This document shows, piece after piece, positions 34,853 to 43,085 of a DNA stretch of 49,641 bases. The stretch lies in the NCBI GenBank assembly GCA_040880285.1, contig JBBDIT010000004.1:1-49641 (forward strand), given 5' to 3'. The notes beneath the pieces were generated by a model. It was not told where the DNA came from and ran no database searches. It worked only from the letters and a program-made list of their open reading frames with translations. Both the position numbers and the translations under genes were made by a program. The number at the start of each line of letters is the position of its first letter. The first letter of the stretch is position 1. This DNA is from JANQJA01 sp040880285. GTDB lineage: Bacteria; Pseudomonadota; Gammaproteobacteria; Pseudomonadales; Azotimanducaceae.

Positions 34853-36172
34853 ATGACCAGGCGAGCAACACTGGCAATATGGGTACTCGCACTCATACCC
34901 ACGTTCATCGCCGCACCAGGACTCACAGATGCCGACTGGAACTCTCCCAACGCGGTATTCAACGGTCTTGGGCGTTTGACAGGTATATCCGGGCTCGGCT
35001 TCCTGCTGGTTGCCGCCTGTATCAGTAGCCGCGTTCCGGGTTTTGATCGTGCCTTTGGCGGGCTGACCAAGCTATGGCGCACGCACCACTTATTGGGGGG
35101 TGTCGCATTCCTGCTCCTGCTGGCCCACCCGTTACTATTGGCCTTCGGTCGTGGCCATTCCGCTACAGACGCTACCGGGCTGCTGTTCCCTGCTTTCAAC
35201 GCGTGGCCAATCTGGGCAGGCTGGGGAGCACTTGTCCTTATGATGCTATTTCTGGGACCAAGTTTCTCATTTTTTGGTCGACCACCCTATCAACGCTGGA
35301 AGTGGGTTCACAAACTTGCCGCTCCGGCAATTGTGTTGGCGCTGGCTCACGCGTTTGCCCTTGATCGCACCCTACCGCCACCTTTTGACTATCTGGTGTG
35401 GGGTACGCTCTCATTGTTAGCCGTCGCTGCACTTGCCTATCGATGGTTGTTTTCCCTCGCCCGCTTGCGCGTTGCAGGCGGGCGTTTTCCTTACAAGGTC
35501 ACCGATGTGCGACCGGTCAGTCAGGGCGTCGTGGAGATCAGCTTGCTGGAGACTGGCAGGCGCCTTGCGTATGAGCCTGGGCAGTTCGTTTATCTCACGC
35601 CCTTCGATGAGACCCTGAAATCCGGCTTGAATGAAGAGCACCCCTTCACCCTTTCCTCCGCACCAGCCGAAACCGGTCTAAGGATAACGATCAAGGACCT
35701 GGGCGACGCGAGTCGTGCGCTGCAAAAAATCCGCTCGGGTAGCAACGTCAGCATAGAGGGTCCATACGGCGCGTTCTTTCCCAGGCACGAAGATGACTCT
35801 CCCGAACTCTGGATCGCAGGAGGCATCGGCATCACCCCATTTCTCTCAAGAGCTCGCACGCTTCGACAACCGGGGAGCTCAACCAGCCGAATTTGCCTCA
35901 TCTTATGCGTACAAGATGAGGCCCGGGCTCTTTTCGCTGATGAGCTGCGCGATATTGCCGATGCGCTGCCAAATTTCGAATTTCGTTTGCACTATTTTTA
36001 CCAACAGGGTCCGCTGGATCAGACATTCATCAATGCGTGTTGCCAGGATCTTGAGTCCCGACACGTCTACATTTGCGGCCCACCAGCCTTGTTATCGCTG
36101 GCAAGCAGGCTGGCACTTGAAGGTGGCGTGAAAGCCAATGCCATACATACAGAAGAGTTTGACCTCTTATGA
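34853..36172 (+). CDS. Ferric-reductase-like transmembrane flavoprotein
   Basis: This 439-residue protein has an N-terminal six-helix membrane part with paired histidines (THHLLGGVAFLLLLAHP, WVHKLAAPAIVLALAHAFAL) that would hold two b-type hemes. The FAD/NAD(P)H reductase part contains YEPGQFVYL, EHPFTLSSAP, GPYGAFFP, IAGGIGITPFLSRA and YICGPPALL. It should carry electrons between NAD(P)H and membrane hemes. GAGG seven bases upstream supports the start. It overlaps the cytochrome b5-like gene as ATGA and heads a five-gene redox operon, so it may be an electron entry or exit for the molybdenum enzyme downstream. The direction is unknown. Confidence 0.88.
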   Translation: MTRRATLAIWVLALIPTFIAAPGLTDADWNSPNAVFNGLGRLTGISGLGFLLVAACISSRVPGFDRAFGGLTKLWRTHHLLGGVAFLLLLAHPLLLAFGRGHSATDATGLLFPAFNAWPIWAGWGALVLMMLFLGPSFSFFGRPPYQRWKWVHKLAAPAIVLALAHAFALDRTLPPPFDYLVWGTLSLLAVAALAYRWLFSLARLRVAGGRFPYKVTDVRPVSQGVVEISLLETGRRLAYEPGQFVYLTPFDETLKSGLNEEHPFTLSSAPAETGLRITIKDLGDASRALQKIRSGSNVSIEGPYGAFFPRHEDDSPELWIAGGIGITPFLSRARTLRQPGSSTSRICLILCVQDEARALFADELRDIADALPNFEFRLHYFYQQGPLDQTFINACCQDLESRHVYICGPPALLSLASRLALEGGVKANAIHTEEFDLL

Positions 36173-36546
36173 AAAAACTCTGCTATACAGCGTTCATCGC
36201 TTTCTGGGCCAGTATCGCGACGATTGTGACGATCCATCTCATCAATGGACCGGATAACGGGGACCCGGCACAGCGAGCCCCATCCATGGCAGTCTGGTCC
36301 CTTGAGGAGGTTGCCGCCCACAACTCCTTGCAGGATTGCTGGATGATTATCGAAGGCAAGGTCTATGACTTGACGTCCTATCTCGATCAACATCCGACGA
36401 GACCCTCGGTGATCCTGCCCTACTGTGGCACAGATGCGACCCGGGGAATGCAGACCAAGGGATATGGCAGCAATCACAGTGATGCTGCATGGCGCTCCCT
36501 TGGAGACTATCTCATCGGTGAATTGGAAGGAGCCGGCACGAATTGA
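36169..36546 (+). CDS. Membrane-anchored cytochrome b5-like protein
   Basis: This 125-residue protein has one N-terminal span (about 5-25). A cytochrome b5-like domain follows, with WSLEEVAAHNSLQDCWM, GKVYDLTSYLDQHP and a second ligand stretch NHSDAAW before LGDYLIGEL. The likely heme ligands are H75 and H103. The usual HPGG is HPTRP, a mild variation. It should be a small electron carrier facing the periplasm. Translational overlap with the ferric-reductase-like gene indicates they work together. Confidence 0.85.
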   Translation: MKKLCYTAFIAFWASIATIVTIHLINGPDNGDPAQRAPSMAVWSLEEVAAHNSLQDCWMIIEGKVYDLTSYLDQHPTRPSVILPYCGTDATRGMQTKGYGSNHSDAAWRSLGDYLIGELEGAGTN

Positions 36547-36577
36547 TCATGCCTGGTTGACCCGGTACGATCGATCC

Positions 36578-37078
36578 ATGATCCGGGTTTCACTCAAGGT
36601 AAACGGCATGATCAGGCAGGTCGAAGCGGCACCTGAAACCCCGCTCATCTTTGTGTTGCGTGACAAATTGAACCTCAACGGCCCACGCTACGGTTGTGGT
36701 AGCGAGCACTGCGGTGCCTGCGTGGTTCATATCGATGGCAATCCGGCTTTCTCCTGCACAGTGCCAGTGGAGACAACGCAAGGCAAGGAAATTACGACAG
36801 TCGAAGGTCTTGGTACCGCCTCGCAGTTGCATCCACTCCAGCAGGCGTTCCTTGAATTCAACGCCGCCCAGTGCGGCTATTGTGCCAGCGGTATCATTAT
36901 GGCGGCAGCGGCACTACTTAAGGCTAACCCAACCCCTTCCAGGACCGAAATTCAGGTAGCGCTAAAAAATCACCTGTGCCGGTGCGGCGCGCACAATCGG
37001 ATCATCTCTGCCATCAGCAGGGCGGCTGAATTAATGCCAGCACAGCTACCCGCCAGTACAGATCATGGGAACGCCTGA
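36578..37078 (+). CDS. 2Fe-2S subunit of a xanthine dehydrogenase-family hydroxylase
   Basis: This 166-residue protein has all eight cluster cysteines. C40, C45, C48 and C60 (GCGSEHCGACVV...C) hold the plant-type cluster. C99, C102, C134 and C136 (QCGYC...CRC) hold the second. It is the small subunit that passes electrons from the molybdenum centre. The frame opens upstream at 36425 inside the cytochrome gene, but MIRVSLKVNG at 36578 is the natural family start. It has no Tat signal, so it is predicted to be cytoplasmic. It joins the large subunit gene by TGATG. Confidence 0.9.
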   Translation: MIRVSLKVNGMIRQVEAAPETPLIFVLRDKLNLNGPRYGCGSEHCGACVVHIDGNPAFSCTVPVETTQGKEITTVEGLGTASQLHPLQQAFLEFNAAQCGYCASGIIMAAAALLKANPTPSRTEIQVALKNHLCRCGAHNRIISAISRAAELMPAQLPASTDHGNA

Positions 37079-39237
37079 TGCCCCTGCCGGCCGCACTTGA
37101 ACAAAACCCGTTACTGTCGAACTGGGTCGCGTTCGAGGGAGATGACATCATTGTAAGGACCGGCAAGGTTGAGTTGGGTCAGGGTATCATGACCGCCATT
37201 GCAATCATTGCAGCGGAAGAACTTTCGGTACCAGTCACCCGCATAACCGTGAGAACCGGTAGCACCAGTGCGGGCCCCAACGAATTTATCACCGCGGGAA
37301 GCATGTCAATAGAAGGCTCTGGCTCGGCGGTCAGGCAAGCCTGTGCCGAGGTGAGGTCTTATCTGCTTGGCCTTGCTGCGGGAACTTTCGGGGTCGAACC
37401 TGGTGAACTCACGATCGAAGAAGGTATTATCAAACACCCCGCAACCAATGAAACCGCGTCCTTTGCGGAACTGATGGACGGGCAATCACTCAATATCGCC
37501 GCCACTGGAGACGCGGTTCCTGTGCCAGTCGAGTCTTATAAGCTGGTCGGCAAAACCGCCACCCGCGTTGACTTGCTGGCCAAAATTACCGGTGGTACAG
37601 CCTACGTACAGGACCTTGCTGAGGCCGATACATTACACGCACGTATCGTGCGACCACCTTCCATGGCCTATACCCTCTCTACCCTCAATGAAATTGACAA
37701 ATCCGGTATCGAGCAGATGCAGGGTGTGTTATCCGTCATCGTCGACGGTAACTTTGTCGCGGTCCTGGCTGAAGATGAGTACACCGCAAGCCTGGCGAAA
37801 TTCAAATTACAACAAGCAATCCTATGGAAGCCTTCACCCGAAAAGCGTTTGCCAGTGGATATTCACGAATACCTGGAGAAAAATGCCGCGGTAAGCCTGT
37901 TGGTGGAACAAGGTACACCCATAGAATCAACCATCCCGCCGAGGAGAACCCATGGCGAAACGCTGAAGGCGACTTATCGCAAGCCTTACCACATGCACGG
38001 ATCCATCGGTCCGTCAGCGGCTACTGCGAGATGGCAAGGCAACAAACTCTACGTCCGGAGCCACAGCCAAGGTCCCTATTTGATTCGTGGTGCGCTTGCC
38101 GCCGCGCTTGCTATGCCGCCGGAAGATATCGTTGTCGAGCACGCGGAAAATGCCGGTTGTTACGGTCACAATGGTGCCGATGATGCCGCCATGGACGCCG
38201 CAATGGTGGCTCGGACAGTCCCCGGAAAAACCGTCATGTTAAAGTGGGAGCGTGAGGATGAACATGCATGGGAGCCTTACTCACCCGCAATGGTCATGCG
38301 TATGGAAGCGAGTCTTGAAAACGGAAAAATCACTCACTGGAATGCGGACATCTATAGTCAATCCCACTCGGGAAGGCCCATACCCCACAGAAGCGTCTCC
38401 AATCTCATCGCCGCGTGGCACAAGTCAAATCCAATGAAGCGCGCACAAGCGCGGCCCGGTATGGGTAATCATAGTGGTATCCACAGGAATGCCGACCCGA
38501 TTTACGACTTCCCTGATCGCCGTATTATCAAACACCTGGTCACGGACCAACGAGTCAGGACTTCTTCAACACGGGGACTTGGTGCCTTCGGAAACGTGTT
38601 CGCTATCGAAAGTTTTATGGATGAATTGGCCCACGCCGCCAGCGTTGATCCCGTCGAATTCAGGCTGTCCCATCTATCCGACCCGCGCGCCATCAAGGTA
38701 ATAAACACCGCCTGGCAGGCTGCCAGTGATCGCCAACCCTCATCGTCTGACGGTTGGCGGCATGGGCGCGGGCTTGCCTTTGCACAATACAAAAATCGGC
38801 AAACCCACGCGGCGGTGGTCGTGGATTTGTGGGTCAATGAAACGACGCTCGAGATCAAACTGGATCATGGCATCATCGCGGCGGATTCCGGCCAGATTAT
38901 CGATCGCGACGGCCTGGCTAATCAATTGGAAGGTGGATTGATCCAGGCCTCAAGCTGGACCCTGAAGGAAGCCGTACAATTTGATGAGTTCGCCACCACC
39001 TCCCGCGATTGGGAAAGTTACCCGATTCTACGCTTTGATGAAGTCCCCACCGTGGATGTTCACCTGCTTGACCATCCAGAGCTACCCAGTGTGGGCGCCG
39101 GCGAGGCTACCCAGGGACCGACGCCAGCGGCGATCTCCAATGCGGTCTTTAACGCCGTGGGAGTCCGCCTGCGGCAGATTCCATTTACCAGTGATGCGCT
39201 TCGTACCGCAGCACTCGCAGAAGAAGAGGCAACATGA
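37078..39237 (+). CDS. Molybdopterin-binding hydroxylase large subunit (isoquinoline oxidoreductase / nicotinate dehydrogenase-B type)
   Basis: This 719-residue protein starts directly in the substrate/cofactor part (VRTGKVELGQGIMTAIA, GSMSIEGSGSAVRQA), as in IorB/NicB-type enzymes. Later elements include YRKPYHMHGSIGPSAA, a STRGLGAFGNVFAIESFMDE stretch and the active-site glutamate region VGAGEATQGPTPAAISNAV near the C-terminus. These enzymes hydroxylate N-heterocycles or aldehydes using water, at a Mo-cytosine-dinucleotide cofactor. The substrate is unknown. No separate FAD subunit is present, which agrees with the Ior-like class that uses membrane electron acceptors. It overlaps the VOC gene as ATGA. 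No Mo-cofactor maturation gene is visible. Confidence 0.88.
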   Translation: MPLPAALEQNPLLSNWVAFEGDDIIVRTGKVELGQGIMTAIAIIAAEELSVPVTRITVRTGSTSAGPNEFITAGSMSIEGSGSAVRQACAEVRSYLLGLAAGTFGVEPGELTIEEGIIKHPATNETASFAELMDGQSLNIAATGDAVPVPVESYKLVGKTATRVDLLAKITGGTAYVQDLAEADTLHARIVRPPSMAYTLSTLNEIDKSGIEQMQGVLSVIVDGNFVAVLAEDEYTASLAKFKLQQAILWKPSPEKRLPVDIHEYLEKNAAVSLLVEQGTPIESTIPPRRTHGETLKATYRKPYHMHGSIGPSAATARWQGNKLYVRSHSQGPYLIRGALAAALAMPPEDIVVEHAENAGCYGHNGADDAAMDAAMVARTVPGKTVMLKWEREDEHAWEPYSPAMVMRMEASLENGKITHWNADIYSQSHSGRPIPHRSVSNLIAAWHKSNPMKRAQARPGMGNHSGIHRNADPIYDFPDRRIIKHLVTDQRVRTSSTRGLGAFGNVFAIESFMDELAHAASVDPVEFRLSHLSDPRAIKVINTAWQAASDRQPSSSDGWRHGRGLAFAQYKNRQTHAAVVVDLWVNETTLEIKLDHGIIAADSGQIIDRDGLANQLEGGLIQASSWTLKEAVQFDEFATTSRDWESYPILRFDEVPTVDVHLLDHPELPSVGAGEATQGPTPAAISNAVFNAVGVRLRQIPFTSDALRTAALAEEEAT

Positions 39238-40082
39238 AGACACGTTCTTATGATCGCGCGAGCCAGGACGTGGGGAATATTCTTCTGCTGGAGCATGTCA
39301 ATGTCACTGTGCCCGACCAACTCCTCGCCACACAGTTCTATGTTAGTGGTCTTGGGCTGACCCGGGACCCTTACGTTGACTTCGGTCCATTCAACGTCTG
39401 GATCAACGCTGGCGAGCAGCAGTTCCACTTACCTACCAACAAGCCGCAGGTGTTGCGGGGTCATACGGGTCTCGTTGTACCCTCCCTTGAGGATCTGGCG
39501 ACACGTCTGGCCAGGGTCGCACCCCGGCTCAAAGGTACCTGTTTCAGCACGGTTGCACGCAGGCGCTGGATTGATGTGACCTGTCCCTACGGCAATCACA
39601 TCCGCTGTTATGAGCCGGGCAGCTTCGGCGAGATGAAGCTCGGTATCCCTTACGTGGAATTGAGGGTACCCATAGGAACCAGCGAGGGCATTGGCCGGTT
39701 CTACCGGGACGTCATGGCGGCACGAACTTCCGTCGCCAAAGGCCTGTGCACTGTCCATGTCGGGACGGGACAGTCGATCAGATATCGGGAAACACCAAAG
39801 AAACTGCCGGATTATGATGGGCACCACATTGCCATCTATATCAGCAATTTTTCAGTGCCCCACAAGATGATCAAGGCGCGGGGTCTCTTAACGGAAGAGT
39901 CCGACGCTCATCAATACCGATTCACGACGCTGTTTGATCCGGTAACCGGGGAATCGTTGTTTGAATTGGAACATGAAGTTCGGAGCCTGTTGCATCCAAT
40001 GTACAGGCGCCCACTCGTCAATCGAAATCCTGCCCAGACTTTTTCAACTTATCGCAAAGGACGCGATGCATTCGTGCCTTAA
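39234..40082 (+). CDS. VOC-superfamily (glyoxalase/dioxygenase-like) protein
   Basis: This 282-residue protein begins its fold with LEHVNVTVPDQLLATQFYVSGLGL, a VOC beta-alpha-beta-beta-beta start with a potential metal histidine. A second module (IPYVELRVPIGTSEGIGRFY ... DYDGHHIAIYI ... FELEHEVRS) supplies further possible ligands. The C-terminus ends YRKGRDAFVP. VOC proteins include extradiol dioxygenases, lyases and isomerases; this one cannot be placed. ATGA overlap with the molybdenum subunit ties it to that operon, perhaps as the next catabolic step. Confidence 0.75.
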   Translation: MKTRSYDRASQDVGNILLLEHVNVTVPDQLLATQFYVSGLGLTRDPYVDFGPFNVWINAGEQQFHLPTNKPQVLRGHTGLVVPSLEDLATRLARVAPRLKGTCFSTVARRRWIDVTCPYGNHIRCYEPGSFGEMKLGIPYVELRVPIGTSEGIGRFYRDVMAARTSVAKGLCTVHVGTGQSIRYRETPKKLPDYDGHHIAIYISNFSVPHKMIKARGLLTEESDAHQYRFTTLFDPVTGESLFELEHEVRSLLHPMYRRPLVNRNPAQTFSTYRKGRDAFVP

Positions 40083-40123
40083 GTTGGTAGAATAGGCGCT
40101 TTTTGTGAAGAGAAGCAGCAGAT

Positions 40124-40744
40124 ATGCCCTCACGACCGACTCATCGTCGCGCTTACGACGTCAAGATCCTGAACTCTAACCATCCCGAAATTCGACGACT
40201 GAAACGAGAAGGTTATGTTGCCGAAATTCACGGAAACAAATTCTGGAACTCAAGCTTCCTCATTATGGATTACCTGAAGAAGCATCCTCTCAAGAAGAAC
40301 ACAAGGGTCCTTGAAATCGGGTGCGGCTGGGGATTGCTGGGCATCTACTGTGCGCGGGAATTCGATGCCAGGGTCACCGGTATTGACGCCGATGAGAATG
40401 TCTTGCCTTATATGGAACTGCACGCAGAGATGAACGGTGTCGACATCACCGGAAAAAAGATGTCATTTCAACAGTTAACCGTTGAAAAACTGAGAGGCTT
40501 CGACGTGATATTAGGTGCAGATATCTGCTTCTGGGACGAGTTGGGAGACTTGTTGTTCAACTTGATCGGCCGTGCGAAAAAAGCCGGTGTTAAACAGGTC
40601 ATGATTTCTGATCCCTGTCGACCACCATTTACAGACCTGGTTGAACGCTGCCGTGGCAAATACGGTGACGCCGTGCGACTGGAAGAAAAGTGGTTATCAA
40701 GGCCAGTGCGAGCGTCTGGAGAAATCCTGATCGTCGATCTCTAG
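40124..40744 (+). CDS. Class I SAM-dependent methyltransferase
   Basis: This 206-residue protein has the Rossmann methyltransferase motif I VLEIGCGWGLLGIYCA, an acidic loop at the end of strand 2 (VTGIDADENVL), and a strand 4 motif DVILGADICFWDEL. It resembles the methyltransferase-16/ETFB-lysine methyltransferase group that modifies proteins, but substrate assignment is not possible. It lies 41 bp after the VOC gene and ends 8 bp from the convergent Pcm gene. Confidence 0.8.
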   Translation: MPSRPTHRRAYDVKILNSNHPEIRRLKREGYVAEIHGNKFWNSSFLIMDYLKKHPLKKNTRVLEIGCGWGLLGIYCAREFDARVTGIDADENVLPYMELHAEMNGVDITGKKMSFQQLTVEKLRGFDVILGADICFWDELGDLLFNLIGRAKKAGVKQVMISDPCRPPFTDLVERCRGKYGDAVRLEEKWLSRPVRASGEILIVDL

Positions 40745-40752
40745 GTTCCTGA

Positions 40753-41523
40753 TCACTGCCCGGCATTATCGCCGGTAATAGGCACGAATCGAACCGGGAT
40801 GGTAGGTTCTTCGGTGAACGTCCCATCCTCATTTCGTGTAATCACCATCAATTGCTGAGTCTGGTCCCGGGCGCCAACCGGCATGACCAACCGCCCCCCG
40901 GAAGCCAGTTGCTCCAGCAAAGGTCGGGGGATATCGATGCCCGCGGCCGTCACCATAATACCGTCAAAGGGGGCTGCCTCCGGCCAACCGAGGGTGCCGT
41001 CGCCCTGCCTTACGTGAATATTCGTATAACCCAGCTTCTCCAGTCGATCGGCCGCAACCCGGGCCAGCGACACCACAATTTCGATCGTGTATACCTCGTC
41101 AACGACTTCCGCGAGTACTGCTGCCTGGTAACCGGAACCGGTACCAAGCTCAAGAACCCTGGAACGTTTATCGACATTCAACAACTCGGTCATCAAAGCC
41201 ACGATGAAGGGCTGGGAGATTGTCTGCCCCTCACCGATGGGTAGTGGTCTGTTGTCGTAAGCAAACGACCGGTAACCATCCGGCACAAACAAATGGCGTT
41301 CAACGTCGCCGAGTGCCTGTGTGACTTCAGGAGACAATTGGTCTCGTCCGGTGATATCCCGGACCCTGGCCATATCGTATTGAACTTCAGCTACCATCTT
41401 GTCACGCATGGCGACCCAATCCTGCGGCGAACTCTTACCGACGTGTGAACTCATTGTCAGTATAACCACGGCCAGGCCCGGTAGAATACCCCGATGAAAG
41501 AGCCTATGGAGAGATTTTGCCAT
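40753..41523 (-). CDS. pcm: Protein-L-isoaspartate O-methyltransferase with N-terminal signal sequence
   Basis: This 256-residue protein contains the Pcm core: PLPIGEGQTISQPFIVALMTELL, SRVLELGTGSGYQAAVLAE, VYTIEI and APFDGIMVTAAG. The enzyme methylates isoaspartyl residues with SAM to start repair of aged proteins. The N-terminus (HRLFHRGILPGLAVVILTMSSHVGKS) looks like an uncleaved anchor or signal peptide ahead of the usual start region MRDKMVAEVQ, about 35 residues longer than the E. coli enzyme. That would place it in the periplasm or on the membrane, where SAM is not expected. The gene is divergent from ybjQ (68 bp). Confidence 0.88.
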   Translation of the reverse strand: MAKSLHRLFHRGILPGLAVVILTMSSHVGKSSPQDWVAMRDKMVAEVQYDMARVRDITGRDQLSPEVTQALGDVERHLFVPDGYRSFAYDNRPLPIGEGQTISQPFIVALMTELLNVDKRSRVLELGTGSGYQAAVLAEVVDEVYTIEIVVSLARVAADRLEKLGYTNIHVRQGDGTLGWPEAAPFDGIMVTAAGIDIPRPLLEQLASGGRLVMPVGARDQTQQLMVITRNEDGTFTEEPTIPVRFVPITGDNAGQ

Positions 41524-41591
41524 TACCGGAGCTTCTCAGATTACCCTGTTTGGGTTTATCCTCGCACTTACAAGCCAACCACGTCAAAAAC

Positions 41592-41942
41592 ATGAATAAA
41601 AATATGATCATTACCACAACCTCAACCATTGAAGGCCAGAAAATAGTCAAGTACCTGGGTATCGTCACCGGCGAAGCCATTCTTGGTGCGAACATTTTCA
41701 GGGACATGTTCGCGGCGGTCAGGGATATCGTCGGTGGGCGCTCCGCGGCCTATGAGCGTGAACTTGGCAAGGCGCGAGAAATTGCGCTGGATGATCTGGA
41801 AGACTGGGCAGAGGAATTGGGCGCCAACGCGGTAGTCGGCGTTGATATCGACTATGAGAGTTTCGGTCAGACTAACGGCATGATGATGGTGAGTGTTTCA
41901 GGAACGGCCGTCCTTGTCGAAGAGGCACCGGTGGGTTCCTGA
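41592..41942 (+). CDS. YbjQ / UPF0145 family protein
   Basis: This protein of about 116 residues has the conserved pattern STIEGQKIVKYLGIVTGEAI, FRDMFAAVRDIVGGRS, YERELGKAREIALDDL and ANAVVGVDIDYESFGQ. The family forms pentameric dodecin-like or heavy-metal-binding folds with no settled function. The frame opens at 41517, but MNKNMIITTTS at 41592, or the following ATG at 41601, matches the family start. It ends 18 bp from the convergent PLAT-like gene. Confidence 0.85.
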   Translation: MNKNMIITTTSTIEGQKIVKYLGIVTGEAILGANIFRDMFAAVRDIVGGRSAAYERELGKAREIALDDLEDWAEELGANAVVGVDIDYESFGQTNGMMMVSVSGTAVLVEEAPVGS

Positions 41943-41960
41943 CGACGAAATGGTGGTTAT

Positions 41961-42470
41961 CTACTGGAGAGACTCGGCAGCGCTGCCAGCCTCGATTTCC
42001 ACTTCCTTGTCGAAGCCTACCTGACTGAAGCCTTCAGCATTTTCCTCCGCCAGCACCTCACACTCGAACTTCTGTTCCGGTTCTCCCGGTTTGATCCATT
42101 GACCGATTCGCCAGTTCCTGGCCGTCACCGTATCGGGTTTGGGACCAATCCTGAAATCCAGGCTGACTGACTCGAGGTACCAGTCAGGATGGTCATCCGA
42201 AACTTTCTCAATACTGACGCCGAGACGGGTTGCTTCTTTCAGGAGTTGCTTTAGCCACTCAATCCTGTTGAGATTTCCCAGAAAACCGCAATTCAGTTCC
42301 CCTTCCTCAAAACCGGCGAAATCCCCGCGTTCATAGGCTTTCACCCACCCGACCAGATTGTCCTCATCATCGTAGAATTGAATCAGAACATCGGAATCAG
42401 TTTTCGCATTCTGCTCGGTTCCCGTCTGGAACCAGATGATGACATCCCCTAATTTCCATCGCTCGGACAT
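41961..42470 (-). CDS. PLAT/LH2-like domain protein
   Basis: This 169-residue protein has a pattern close to PLAT beta-sandwich domains: IIWFQTGTEQNAKTDSDVLI, then FYDDEDNLVG, a helix RIEWLKQLLKEATRLG, and HPDWYLESVSLDFR, which resembles the PDWFLDKV strand of PLAT. Such domains bind lipids or proteins, often with calcium. There is no signal peptide or membrane segment. It follows the putative anti-sigma gene by 34 bp on the same strand, so it may be the third gene of the sigma operon. The assignment is a fold guess. Confidence 0.55.
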   Translation of the reverse strand: MSERWKLGDVIIWFQTGTEQNAKTDSDVLIQFYDDEDNLVGWVKAYERGDFAGFEEGELNCGFLGNLNRIEWLKQLLKEATRLGVSIEKVSDDHPDWYLESVSLDFRIGPKPDTVTARNWRIGQWIKPGEPEQKFECEVLAEENAEGFSQVGFDKEVEIEAGSAAESLQ

Positions 42471-42504
42471 GAAAGACGCATTCCTGACTGTAGATTTACC
42501 GGCA

Positions 42505-43085
42505 TTATACCCGGTGTGGGCGCTTATGATTAATCACAATGTCCGAAATTGCCAGCATCACCAGACACAGGGCGACATAGCCTGCCCCTGCCGGTATCCG
42601 GCCAAGTATTTGCTCAATCGCTGTCCAGGTAATGATCGTGTTATAACCCGTGGCTGACAGGACCAGCAAGGCGCAGACCGAGCCTGCTAGTGCAATCAGG
42701 GAAACCAGCATCGACACCAGGGTGGCGGCCGGATCTCTCGAGGCAAGGCGTATTTCGAGGATTCTGGACATCACATTGTAGGCAAAGGACGTGGGCAGTC
42801 GTACGGAATCGTCCGGTTCGCCGAGCGCCTTGTATAATCTCTCGTAGGCAATGACATCGGTATCCCGTTCCATTGCCTCNNNNNNNNNNNNNNNNNNNNN
42901 NNNNNNNNNNNNNNNNNNNNNNNNNNNNNNNNNNNNNNNNNNNNNNNNNNNNNNNNNNNNNNNNNNNNNNNNNNNNNNNGCGCCTTGTATAATCTCTCGT
43001 AGGCAATGACATCGGTATCCCGTTCCATTGCCTCGCTCGAGTCCAACCGCTGCTGGATCTCCTGGTCCCGGCCTGTCTTATTCAT
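42505..43085 (-). CDS. Two-span membrane protein, putative anti-sigma factor (split by an artefactual gap)
   Basis: As given, the gene is interrupted by 100 N flanked by a perfect 55-bp duplication. Removing one copy and the Ns (155 bp) leaves a clean 426-bp frame of 141 residues that starts at 43085. The start overlaps the sigma factor stop as ATGA. The first 70 residues are soluble and charged (RDQEIQQRLDSSEAMERD). Two membrane spans follow (about LVSMLVSLIALAGSVCALLVL and AGYVALCLVMLAISDIVI). Position and layout fit a membrane anti-sigma factor with a cytoplasmic N-terminal sigma-binding part. No ZAS motif is visible. Confidence 0.7.
42825..43034. other. 55-bp contig-end duplication around a 100-N gap
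   Basis: Positions 42825-42879 and 42980-43034 are identical over 55 bp, and each copy touches the N run (42880-42979) exactly. This is the signature of two contigs overlapping by one k-mer of 55 that the scaffolder did not merge. It is not a biological repeat. Confidence 0.93.

Noticed and set aside
42641..43012. Frame running through the third gap as a separate gene
   Set aside because: It is built from the duplicated 55-bp contig end and disappears when the overlap is merged.
42825..43034. Biological 55-bp direct repeat or attachment site
   Set aside because: Both copies touch the N run exactly and the length equals a common assembler k-mer, so an assembly artefact is far more likely.
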